Assembly: GCA_964494985.1 (NCBI GenBank)
Contig: CAZBUB010000005.1
Location: 1 to 64,000, forward strand
Length of the DNA stretch: 64,000 bases
Direction: 5' to 3'
Source of the DNA: CAZBUB01 sp964494985
GTDB lineage: Bacteria > Desulfobacterota > Desulfovibrionia > Desulfovibrionales > Desulfothermaceae
The notes below the pieces were generated by a model. The model was not told the origin of the DNA. It made no database searches and saw only the letters and a program-made list of their open reading frames with translations. A program made the translations under genes and the position numbers. Shown piece by piece: positions 51,687-60,020 of the stretch. Position 1 is the first letter of the stretch. Every line of letters starts with the position of its first letter.

Positions 51687-53972
51687 ATGTCCAAATTATT
51701 GTGTTTATTGGCAGGCTTAGATTCCAAGCAGGCGCAGCAGGTTCAAAGCGCTTGGCAAGAAATCGGCTGCAGCAAGCAGAATCTGCTGCAGACCGATTCA
51801 GCCCATAGGGCCCTGGATATTTGCAGTACGCAGCAACCCAAGTTGGTGCTGTTAGGCAAGGGGCTGACAGACATGTCCACTTTGGAGTTGCTGGCCAAAA
51901 TAAAAACACATGGCTGCCAAATCCCAGTATGCCTGCTTTTATCTTCCAGGCAGGATGAAAAAAAGGATCTTTTGCAGGCATTTGATCTGGGTGTGCAGGA
52001 TGTCTTGTTCGAGCCTCTTGATGCCCGGGAGTTGGCTTTGCGTTTGGAGTTGGGGCTTTGCAAGGCAAGGCAGCGGCAGACCCTGCTGCACTTTCAGGAT
52101 CTGGCTGCTAAAGCTGGCTTGGGCTACTGGGAATATGCTCTGGGTGAAGGAAAGTTTTATGCCTCAGAGGCCTTGCAGGGATTGTTGGGCTATGTCAGGC
52201 AGCAGGCCCCTCAGGGGTGCGAGTTGCTGGATGCACATTTTTATGAACAAGACGTACAAAAGTTAAAGCGCAATCTGCAATCCCTGGATCCTGGTGAATG
52301 TTTTGAGCTGGAGCTGACCTGCAGGCGGCTGGATCGAGAAGAAAGGTACATCAGGATCCAAGGTCAAAAAGAAGTTGGTATGGAAAATGGTCTCGTGGCG
52401 GGCTTGTTCCAGGATATCACCCAGCAAAAAAGGGTGCAGAATAAGCTGATGGAGCTTTTGGAGCACAGCTCCATGCAGGCTGCTGCCCTGGAGCAAAGCG
52501 GCGAGGGGATCGTGCTCACTGATCAAAACTTTCGGGTGGTTTATGTGAATCCCTTTTTTGATCAAGTCAGCGGCTTCAAGGCCAGTGAGCTCATCTTTAA
52601 TTTATTGAGTAGGCAGTCCAAAGGCACGGATCAAGTCGGGGAAGCTTTCGTTGATCAGAACTGGAGGGGGCAACTGAGCCTGGAGGATAAAAATGGCGTG
52701 CAACGCCAGGTGGAAGCCACTCTGTCTGCAGTTAAAAATTGGTCCGGGCAAGTGGTCAATTTCGTGCTTTTAGTCCGGGATATTACCGAGAAGCTGCAAT
52801 TGCAACAGCAGCTGCAGCAGGCGCAGAAGATGGAGGCCATAGGCACATTGGCCGGGGGTATTGCCCATGATTTCAATAATATGCTTATGGGTATGCAAGG
52901 CTTTACAGAACTAGCCTTGTCCAACCTGGACCAGGATTCCAAGGCGGCCAAACACCTGCACAGCGTGCTGCAAACCAGCACACGGGCTAAGGATCTGGTG
53001 CAGCAGATCTTGACCTTCAGCAGACAAAGTGAGAGCGATAAAAAACCTTTGCAAGTCAAGACAGTGCTCAAGGAGGTTCTGAAGCTTTTGCAGGCCACTT
53101 TGCCAGCCAATATAGAGTTGCTGACCAACATAGATCCTGAGCCACCCCAGATTTTGGCTGATCCTTCCCAGGTGCAGCAGGTGATCATGAATCTGTGCAC
53201 CAATGCGGTGCAGGCCATGCCAGACGGAGGCAAGCTTTTGGTGAGCCTGCAGGGCAAAAGCATAGACGGGAAATATCAGGAAAGACCAGAAGACCTGGAA
53301 CCAGGAGAATACTTGCTGCTGCAGGTTCAGGATACAGGCCAAGGCATGGAGCAGGAGCTGGCCCAGCGTATATTTGACCCCTTTTTTACCACCAAGCCCA
53401 GGGGGCAGGGTACAGGACTGGGGCTGTCAGTGGTGCATGGCATACTCCAAGAGATAGGAGGCTCGATCAGTGTCCAAAGCTCGCCTGGGGAAGGCACTTT
53501 GTTTAGAGTGAACATCCCGGTCTTGCAGGAGACTGGATGGGAAGTGCAGGAGCAGGCCCAGCTTCATCAGGGTGTTGTTCGAGGCCGGGGCAACATTTTA
53601 TTTGTGGATGACCAGCAGGACATAGTGCGTTGGGGAGTCAGGGCCCTGGAGGGACTGGGCTATAGAGTGTTTGGGACCTCGGACAGTTCCAGGGCCTGGG
53701 AGGTTTTCCGCCAAGGCTCTTTAAACTTTGATCTGGTGGTCACGGACCTGAGTATGCCTGGGCTTTCCGGTCTGGAGTTTCTGCAAAAGATTAAGGAGCG
53801 TAACCCAGCTTTGCCAGTTATTCTTTGTACCGGGCATAGTTCTGAGCAGGCAGAAAAGAGCCCAATAGTTGAGCAGGCCGAGGCGGTGTTGTACAAGCCA
53901 TTTAGCATAGCTGAGTTCTCTAACCTAGTGCGCTCATTGATTTTGCATAGAAGCAATGCAATGACAGCCTAG
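51687..53972 (+). CDS. Hybrid PAS sensor histidine kinase with N-terminal pseudo-receiver
   Basis: 761 residues: a receiver-like N-terminal domain (1-125) without the acidic residues, since the phosphoacceptor position reads LVLLGKG (Gly57); two PAS-type domains (about 135-250 and 262-370, the latter opening ALEQSGEGIVLTDQNFRVVYVN); HisKA with GTLAGGIAHDFNNM (His394); HATPase with NLCTNAVQAMPDGG, DTGQGM and GTGLGLSVV; and a true C-terminal receiver (ILFVDDQQD, VVTDLSMPGLSG, KPFS). Last gene of the che operon, ending before a terminator. Soluble; probably senses a cytoplasmic cue and feeds a neighbouring CheY-like protein. Confidence 0.92.
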   Translation: MSKLLCLLAGLDSKQAQQVQSAWQEIGCSKQNLLQTDSAHRALDICSTQQPKLVLLGKGLTDMSTLELLAKIKTHGCQIPVCLLLSSRQDEKKDLLQAFDLGVQDVLFEPLDARELALRLELGLCKARQRQTLLHFQDLAAKAGLGYWEYALGEGKFYASEALQGLLGYVRQQAPQGCELLDAHFYEQDVQKLKRNLQSLDPGECFELELTCRRLDREERYIRIQGQKEVGMENGLVAGLFQDITQQKRVQNKLMELLEHSSMQAAALEQSGEGIVLTDQNFRVVYVNPFFDQVSGFKASELIFNLLSRQSKGTDQVGEAFVDQNWRGQLSLEDKNGVQRQVEATLSAVKNWSGQVVNFVLLVRDITEKLQLQQQLQQAQKMEAIGTLAGGIAHDFNNMLMGMQGFTELALSNLDQDSKAAKHLHSVLQTSTRAKDLVQQILTFSRQSESDKKPLQVKTVLKEVLKLLQATLPANIELLTNIDPEPPQILADPSQVQQVIMNLCTNAVQAMPDGGKLLVSLQGKSIDGKYQERPEDLEPGEYLLLQVQDTGQGMEQELAQRIFDPFFTTKPRGQGTGLGLSVVHGILQEIGGSISVQSSPGEGTLFRVNIPVLQETGWEVQEQAQLHQGVVRGRGNILFVDDQQDIVRWGVRALEGLGYRVFGTSDSSRAWEVFRQGSLNFDLVVTDLSMPGLSGLEFLQKIKERNPALPVILCTGHSSEQAEKSPIVEQAEAVLYKPFSIAEFSNLVRSLILHRSNAMTA

Positions 53973-53999
53973 ATGCAGGATAAATGCTTGTTGAAGCAA

Positions 54000-54036
54000 A
54001 AAAGCGCTTTGCTGATCTTTGCAAAGCGCTTTTCTT
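54000..54036 (+). terminator. Intrinsic terminator of the chemotaxis operon
   Basis: AAAAGCGCTTTGC (54000-54012) pairs perfectly with GCAAAGCGCTTTT (54021-54033) around an 8-base loop, followed by more Ts. It lies 28 bases after the hybrid-kinase stop codon and closes the operon. Confidence 0.88.
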
Positions 54037-54121
54037 AAAAACTCTACAAGTGTGGTGGATCTATTAGAAGCCTGAAACCATATTTAGCTCATCATAAGCC
54101 TTTCAGATTGAGCATTAGCTT

Positions 54122-54310
54122 TTAAAGGGCGCTCACTTTAAAGGAAGCAGGCCTTTTTCTTTCACTTGTAGCGATGCTTTTGGGATCGTTTAGCAGTTGT
54201 TTACCCCTGCTCTCAATCTCAGACTTTGTGGTTTTGTAAGACGAGAAGAATTCCTTAAAGACCAGATTGTTGTTAATGTCGTACAGCCTAAGCTCAAACC
54301 CTTTTCTCAT
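54122..54310 (-). CDS. Small hypothetical protein (62 residues)
   Basis: Not recognised. MRKGFELRLYDINNNLVFKEFFSSY... is polar and basic with alternating strands (FELRLYDINNNLVFKE) like a small beta-rich or regulatory protein. GGGGGAGG lies 6 bases upstream of the start, one of the strongest ribosome-binding sites in the window, which supports real expression. It runs opposite to the chemotaxis operon, and its upstream side is a very AT-rich block. Confidence 0.6.
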   Translation of the reverse strand: MRKGFELRLYDINNNLVFKEFFSSYKTTKSEIESRGKQLLNDPKSIATSERKRPASFKVSAL

Positions 54311-54873
54311 TTTAGACCTCCCCCTAGAAAAAATAATTTTATGAACTAACGCGATAATTTCTTAAATCTTGAGTTTTATTTTGTCAATAGAAAAATAAAA
54401 TTTATTTTAGGTAACATCAATGCTTGAGGTTTTAAGAAAAAGCAGGCTAGAATATCATATAAAAAATAGACTTTTTTTGAATCTGTTATTTAATACATAA
54501 ATATGTATGTCTTGATATTTAAATAGGCTAGTTCAAGTTCTTTTATATGAACTAAGCATATCGATAGCAACTACTAAATAGAATCCAAAAATTATAATTT
54601 GCATAAAATCTTGTTAATCACATGAACACTTTACTTTATGTTTACTTTCTGTAATTTTTTTGTGTAGTTTGGCCTGCATATTTTTTTATTCTTCTTTTTG
54701 TTAATAAGTTATGATGCCCTTATGTATAAGTTATGCCAAGTTAAAATGTTTTATTATTAATGAGATATATTGTATGAGTAGGAAGCTGAGCTCCATCATT
54801 AGTTTGCTTTCATCAAAATTATAATTGACATTATCATTCATGAGACACTAATTTGATTTTCTAGGGGAGACAG
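54311..54873. other. AT-rich intergenic block
   Basis: About 560 bases with conspicuously higher AT content than the rest of the window, rich in A and T tracts. It separates the small gene on the minus strand from the alcohol dehydrogenase. No ORF with a good ribosome-binding site was seen. AT content of this kind can reflect curved upstream DNA bound by nucleoid proteins or transferred DNA; I cannot distinguish these. Confidence 0.7.
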
Positions 54874-56040
54874 ATGCAAACTGAGTACTTGCAGCAACTT
54901 AGAAAATTTGCTGTTCCGGAAATTATATTTGGTCCCGGGGCCCTGGAGCTTGCAGGTAGGCAATGCAGGAATTTGGGGGCATCTAACGTCTTGATTGTTA
55001 CCGGGCCCAAAGTGCGTGAAATGGGTTTAAGCAAAAGGGTGGAAAACAGCCTGATCCGGGAGGGAATGAGCTATGAAGTCTTTGATGGCCTAACCCAGAA
55101 TCCCAAGGATTATGAGGTAGCGGCTGGAGCCAAGTTTTGCAGGGAGCAAAGATGTGATCTTATTCTTGCGGTAGGTGGCGGCAGCCCAATGGACTGTGCC
55201 AAGGGCATCAGTGTGGTGGTGGGTAATGAGCAAAATGTGTTGGAGTTCGAGGGTGTGGACGAGATTCCAAAACCAGGAGTGCCCCTTATATGTGTGCCTA
55301 CCACTGCAGGCTCATCTGCTGATATTTCCCAATTTGCAATTGTTAATGACAGCACCAGAAAAGTTAAAATAAGCATCGTGAGCAAAATGGTCATCCCGGA
55401 GCTGACCCTGGTGGATCCTGAGACTACAAGGACCATGCCCCCTCAGCTGACAGCCCATACAGGCATGGACGCCTTGAGCCATGCATTTGAGGCCTATGTT
55501 TCTACTCTTAGCTCTCCACTGACAGATATGGCTGCCAAGGAGACAGTCAGGCTGGTAGCCAGGAACCTGCCGGAGAGCTGCGAGCAGCCGGAGAACATGG
55601 AGCTCAGGCACAATATGATGCTGGCCAGTTTAATGTCTGGGTTGGCCTTTTCAAATGCCAGCCTGGGGCTGGTGCATGCCTTGGCCCATAGTTTGGGCGG
55701 CAGGCTTGGCCTGCCCCATGGCCAGTGCAATGCCTTGCTTTTGGAAGGGGTGGTGCGCTTTAATTCCTCTGTGGCCGCAGGTAGGTATGCGGAGTTGGGC
55801 AGGATCATGGGCTTGTCTGAAGAGGGAGTGCCATCTGAGGAGGAGCTGCAGTCTCTGTTGCAAGGCCTAGCCTTGCTGAGGCATAGGTTGGGCATCAGCA
55901 AAAGGCTGCGGGAGTTGGGTGTGAGGCAGGAGGATATCCCTACTCTGGCCCAAAATGCCCTGCAGGATGCTTGCATGGCCACAAATCCCAGGCAGGCATC
56001 CTTAGGGGAGGTGGAGAACGTCCTTTGGGAGATCTACTGA
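54874..56040 (+). CDS. Iron-containing alcohol dehydrogenase
   Basis: Group III Fe-dependent alcohol dehydrogenase, NAD(P)-linked interconversion of a primary alcohol and an aldehyde. Nucleotide-binding region LAVGGGSPMDCAKGI near residue 97; metal-ligand region HTGMDALSHAFEAYVS near 193-208 supplies Asp and His; LGLVHALAHSLGGRLGLPHGQCNALLL near 265-285 supplies the other two His. Length of 388 residues is normal. GGGGAG precedes the start. The hybrid kinase follows within 25 bases, suggesting regulation linked to alcohol metabolism. Confidence 0.92.
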   Translation: MQTEYLQQLRKFAVPEIIFGPGALELAGRQCRNLGASNVLIVTGPKVREMGLSKRVENSLIREGMSYEVFDGLTQNPKDYEVAAGAKFCREQRCDLILAVGGGSPMDCAKGISVVVGNEQNVLEFEGVDEIPKPGVPLICVPTTAGSSADISQFAIVNDSTRKVKISIVSKMVIPELTLVDPETTRTMPPQLTAHTGMDALSHAFEAYVSTLSSPLTDMAAKETVRLVARNLPESCEQPENMELRHNMMLASLMSGLAFSNASLGLVHALAHSLGGRLGLPHGQCNALLLEGVVRFNSSVAAGRYAELGRIMGLSEEGVPSEEELQSLLQGLALLRHRLGISKRLRELGVRQEDIPTLAQNALQDACMATNPRQASLGEVENVLWEIY

Positions 56041-56065
56041 ACAATTCTTAAAATAAAATTTAGCC

Positions 56066-58927
56066 ATGCCCCAAGATCAGAATTCAGACCCAAAAGTTCA
56101 GGCAGCTCGGGACAAGCTCCTGCGTCTGAGCTTGGAATCTTCGCACAAGAGCTACTATCCTCAGCTCAGGCAGCAGCTGGAAAGGCTCAGGCAAAGCGGG
56201 GAGGACTTAAGTGTGACCCTGAACTCCATAGGAGAAGGGGTCATTGCTACGGACAGGCAGGGCAGGATCACCCGCATGAACCCCACAGCAGAGTCCTTGA
56301 CCGGCTGGAGCCAGACAGAGGCCAAGGGCAGGCACCTGGGGGAGGTGTTCCATATTGTAAATGCCCATACCCGGGGAGCCTGCCAGGATCCTGTACAAAA
56401 GGTCCTGGAAAGCGGCAAGATCCAGGGCCTGGCCAATGATACCCTGCTGCTTTCCAGGCAGGGCCGGGAGTACCAGATTGCTGACAGCGCAGCCCCGATC
56501 CAAGATGGGACAGGGGGTGAAGTCAGGGGAGTGGTCCTGGTATTTAGGGATGTAAGCCAGGAATATTCCATGCGTAAGGCCTTGGAGGCCAGTGAAGCTG
56601 CCTATAGGGATCTTTTCCAGAATGCGCCTGTGGGCATATTCCGCTCCACATCCCAGGGCAGGCTCTTGCAGGCCAATCCAAGCATGGCCAAACTCTTGGG
56701 CTGGGCTTCCCCGGAAGAGGCAGTGTTTTATTACCAGGACCTGGGCAGGCAGATTTATCAAGACCTAGAAACCAGGGAGAAGTTCATTTCTATATTGCAG
56801 GAAAAAGGCCAGGTCCAGGGGTTTGAGCACCAGGCTCTTTGCCAAGACGGGCAGACTCGCTGGCTGAGCATAAATGCCAGGGTCAGTGAATATTATGGGC
56901 CCTGGGATTTTGTCCTGGATGGCTTCGTCTGGGACATCACCCCCCGCAAGGAGCAGGAAAGCCATCTAAAACAGACCAGGCGACTCTTGGACGAGATCAT
57001 AGAGTTTCTGCCAGATGCCACATTGGTGATTGACACTCAGGGCAAGGTCCTGGCCTGGAACCGGGCTATAGAGGAGCTGACCGGAGTAGGCAAGGAGGAG
57101 ATGCTGGGCAAGGGAGACTATGAATACAGCAGGCTCTTGTATGGACGTCCCTGCCCTATATTGGTGGATATTGTGCTTGCGGATTCTGGGAAGAGGCCTG
57201 GGCTTGAGAAGACTTACGAGTATATTTCCTGGAGGGAGGAAATCCTGTATGGAGAAGCCTATGCCCCAGCGGTGCATAACGGCAAAGGGGCCTACCTCTG
57301 GGGCGCTGCAGGCACCTTGCGGGATGGATCAGGCAACTTGATCGGAGCAATCGAGTCCATCCGGGACGTTAGTGAGCGCAAGCAGGTGGAAAAAAGGCTG
57401 CAGGAAAGTGAGGAGCTGTACAGATCAATAACCGAGAACACTTTTGACCTGACTTGTCTCCTGGAACTCAGTGGCCATTATATTTACCACAATACTCGAT
57501 ACTTGGATGTGATGGGCTACTCCTCCCAGGAGCTATTGGGCTGCAATGTTTTAAAGATTATCCATCCTGAGGACCAAGAAAAGGTCATGCAGGCCTTACA
57601 GCAAGGAGTAGCAGAAGGCTGGGACCAGCATAGGCTTTCTTTTAGAATGCGCTGCAAGGATGGAAGCTATAAATGGTTGGATAATCGTGCCAGGCTGCTT
57701 AAAGATGAACAGGGACGGCCGCAGCGCATATTGGCAGTGGGTCAGGATGTCACTGAACGCAGGAACTTGGAGCTGCAGCTGCAGCAGGCCCGCAAGATGG
57801 AGGCTGTTGGCACCCTGGCTGGGGGGATAGCCCACGACTTTAACAATATACTGCAAGTCATCAATGGCTATACCAATTTACTCTTGGAAGCCACAAGCTT
57901 CAGGGATCCAGAGCATGAAAAGCTGTTGCAAATTCAGAAATCAGGCAGGCATGGGGCGCAGCTGGTCCAGAAGCTGCTTACTTTCAGCCGCAAGGTGGAA
58001 GGTGAAAAGCAGCTCCTGGATCTGAATCAGGAGATTAGGGAAACGGAAAAGATCCTGCGCAGCAGCCTGCCCAGGATGATTGACATCCGGCTTAGCTTGG
58101 ATCAGGATTTGTGGCTGGTTGATGCAGATCCGATGCAGATGGAGCAGATCCTCTTGAATCTGGGCAGCAATGCGGCAGATGTTATGCCGGATGGGGGGAT
58201 CCTAGAGATTGAGACCAGAAATTTGTTCTTGGATACCGAGTTTGCAGGGCTGTATCCTGGACTGGAGCCTGGAGAGCATGTGCTGCTTTCTGTCTCGGAT
58301 ACCGGCTGCGGCATGGACGAAGAAATCAGAGAAAAGGTATTCGAGCCCTTTTTCACTACCAAGGATGTGGGCAAGGGCACGGGGCTGGGTCTGGCCTCTG
58401 TGTATGGCATAGTCAAGTCCCACCAGGGTCACGTGCTTTGCTATAGCCAGCCAGGTCAGGGGACAACCTTCCAGATCTATCTCCCTGCCAGGCCGCAGCC
58501 GGAGCAAAGGGAGCAGGAAGCTCAGCAAGGGTATGAGCCGCAGCCAGGCACAGGTACTATCCTGGTGGTGGATGATGAGCCAGCTATCCAGGAGCTGACC
58601 AAGGAAATGCTGCAGGCTCTGGGCTATACTGCAGTCTGTGCTTCCAACGGAGATGAGGCCTTAAGGATATTTCGAGATCTGCAAGGCTGGATTGACCTGG
58701 TGCTGTTGGATCTGGGCATGCCTGGCATGGGCGGGTATACCTGTCTGCAGGAGCTGTTGAGTATAGATCCAGAGGCTAAAGTGCTTGTAGCCAGCGGTTA
58801 CGCTGCTAATGTGAATGCTGAGCGAGCCCTGCAGGCTGGGGCTGCGGGCTTTTTGAACAAGCCTTTTCAGATGCAAGAGTTGGGCAAGAGGATATCTGAG
58901 CTTTTGGGCAGCTCAACAAGGGGCTGA
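56066..58927 (+). CDS. Hybrid sensor histidine kinase with four PAS domains
   Basis: 953 residues: helical start, then PAS-type domains opening at about 50 (LNSIGEGVIATDRQGRITRMN), 175 (YRDLFQNAPVGIF), 311 (LDEIIEFLPDATLVIDTQGKVLAWN) and 452 (YRSITENTFDLTCLLELSG); HisKA with GTLAGGIAHDFNNILQVING near 580; HATPase with NLGSNAADVMPDGG, DTGCGMDE, GTGLGLASVYG; and a C-terminal receiver (ILVVDDEPAIQEL, VLLDLGMPGMGG, NKPFQ). No transmembrane segment. Its position after the alcohol dehydrogenase suggests control by metabolic or redox state. Confidence 0.92.
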   Translation: MPQDQNSDPKVQAARDKLLRLSLESSHKSYYPQLRQQLERLRQSGEDLSVTLNSIGEGVIATDRQGRITRMNPTAESLTGWSQTEAKGRHLGEVFHIVNAHTRGACQDPVQKVLESGKIQGLANDTLLLSRQGREYQIADSAAPIQDGTGGEVRGVVLVFRDVSQEYSMRKALEASEAAYRDLFQNAPVGIFRSTSQGRLLQANPSMAKLLGWASPEEAVFYYQDLGRQIYQDLETREKFISILQEKGQVQGFEHQALCQDGQTRWLSINARVSEYYGPWDFVLDGFVWDITPRKEQESHLKQTRRLLDEIIEFLPDATLVIDTQGKVLAWNRAIEELTGVGKEEMLGKGDYEYSRLLYGRPCPILVDIVLADSGKRPGLEKTYEYISWREEILYGEAYAPAVHNGKGAYLWGAAGTLRDGSGNLIGAIESIRDVSERKQVEKRLQESEELYRSITENTFDLTCLLELSGHYIYHNTRYLDVMGYSSQELLGCNVLKIIHPEDQEKVMQALQQGVAEGWDQHRLSFRMRCKDGSYKWLDNRARLLKDEQGRPQRILAVGQDVTERRNLELQLQQARKMEAVGTLAGGIAHDFNNILQVINGYTNLLLEATSFRDPEHEKLLQIQKSGRHGAQLVQKLLTFSRKVEGEKQLLDLNQEIRETEKILRSSLPRMIDIRLSLDQDLWLVDADPMQMEQILLNLGSNAADVMPDGGILEIETRNLFLDTEFAGLYPGLEPGEHVLLSVSDTGCGMDEEIREKVFEPFFTTKDVGKGTGLGLASVYGIVKSHQGHVLCYSQPGQGTTFQIYLPARPQPEQREQEAQQGYEPQPGTGTILVVDDEPAIQELTKEMLQALGYTAVCASNGDEALRIFRDLQGWIDLVLLDLGMPGMGGYTCLQELLSIDPEAKVLVASGYAANVNAERALQAGAAGFLNKPFQMQELGKRISELLGSSTRG

Positions 58928-58967
58928 GCCTGCACTCAGGGGCGAACAAGAAACAGAGAATGGGACT

Positions 58968-59193
58968 ATGGCAGGCAAACCTAGACACAGCCACCAGTTT
59001 GTGGAGGCTTACGACGGTCTCCGGCCTTCAGCCCGGAGAGGAAATTGATGAGAGCAGCATGATCTGCTATTTGCAGAAGTTTTCTGACGATCAGCTTTTG
59101 CAGCATCTGGCGCCCAAGCTCTCTCAGCAGGAGATGCATGAGATCCTGGATATGATTTATAAGTTGCTCAAATCCCACTTAAGCGCCCGGTAA
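58968..59193 (+). pseudogene. Small conserved-looking ORF with apparent frameshift
   Basis: The ATG at 58968 opens MAGKPRHSHQFVEAYDGLRP with codon choice like neighbouring genes, but this frame hits TGA at 59046. The continuation in the neighbouring frame is GEEIDESSMICYLQKFSDDQLLQHLAPKLSQQEMHEILDMIYKLLKSHLSAR, a helical acidic protein, ending at 59193. The span is one base more than a whole number of codons. The second frame is also open from an ATG at 58960, giving 77 residues with an unusual N-terminus (MGLWQANLDTATSL). Either reading is possible; function unknown. Confidence 0.4.
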
Positions 59194-59246
59194 TACCATA
59201 GCCTTTTTCTGAAGCAGGACGAACAAGTTACAATCAGGACAGCTGC

Positions 59247-59747
59247 ATGCAATATCAAGCAGGACAAAAGCTCGGGGCCTCTCCTCCCAAGGAGGGCCAG
59301 ATGCCGGTGCTGAACGGCCCCAGCCTGGATGTGTTTGCCTTTTACAGCGGGCTGGCCTTCAAAGAGATTAAGGACTGGTCCAAAGGCAGGATGAGGATGG
59401 GGCTGTTTGTGGAAAAGAGCATCCCTTTTATATTGCTGGATTTGGGCCGCAGCTGGAGCCTGGAAATCTACCTGAATATGTACCAGGAAAGCGAGGAAAG
59501 CAGGCAGCAGTTTTTCCAGGGCGATCCCCAGGAAACAGGTATAGGGCTGGTTCTGGTTTCCTTTCCGGATGCAGTAGTCCAGTGCATGCGCAGGACAGGG
59601 CTTGATTCCAGGCTCATGCTCAGACTTAAAGAAGCCTGCTTTGATCAGCTCACTCGATACGCTTCCAGTGAAGAATGCTTTGTGGAAGCGGAAATGATCC
59701 TGCAGCAGCATGATTCTAAGGCCATGCGCAGGGCAGGATCTTTTTGA
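59247..59747 (+). CDS. Hypothetical protein (166 residues)
   Basis: Not recognised. A soluble alpha/beta protein with segments FAFYSGLAFKEIKDWSKGRMRMGLF, IPFILLDLGRSWSLEIYLNM and GIGLVLVSFPDAVVQCMRR that suggest a compact single domain; no cysteine cluster or signal peptide. It lies in a run of same-strand genes leading to the sigma-54 activator, so it may belong to the Orp-like cluster. Confidence 0.7.
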   Translation: MQYQAGQKLGASPPKEGQMPVLNGPSLDVFAFYSGLAFKEIKDWSKGRMRMGLFVEKSIPFILLDLGRSWSLEIYLNMYQESEESRQQFFQGDPQETGIGLVLVSFPDAVVQCMRRTGLDSRLMLRLKEACFDQLTRYASSEECFVEAEMILQQHDSKAMRRAGSF

Positions 59748-59777
59748 GACCAAATGTGTCGTGCCAGGGTATCTCGT

Positions 59778-59987
59778 ATGAACCGTTATCTGGCAATGTT
59801 CTTACTGGCCTTGCTGATTGGGGGCTTGCTGCATAGCGTGTACTCCTTTAGTCAGGGCAGATTCGGGCAAGGCATGATCATGTTTCCCTTGCTGGCAGGT
59901 TGTTATGTCCTTTTTCTGGCCAGGGACAGGCAGGGGCACAAGGACAGCCAGCAGGAAGCAGGGGAGCAGGACCAGAAGAAGGATTGA
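59778..59987 (+). CDS. Small membrane protein (69 residues)
   Basis: Two hydrophobic helices (MNRYLAMFLLALLIGGLLHSVY and GMIMFPLLAGCYVLFLA) followed by a charged cytoplasmic-type tail (ARDRQGHKDSQQEAGEQDQKKD). The ATG at 59778 is preferred to one at 59754, having AGGG upstream. Function unknown; 33 bases from the activator gene. Confidence 0.6.
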   Translation: MNRYLAMFLLALLIGGLLHSVYSFSQGRFGQGMIMFPLLAGCYVLFLARDRQGHKDSQQEAGEQDQKKD

Positions 59988-60020
59988 ATTCAGCTGCAAG
60001 CCACAGGAAACCCAACCTAG

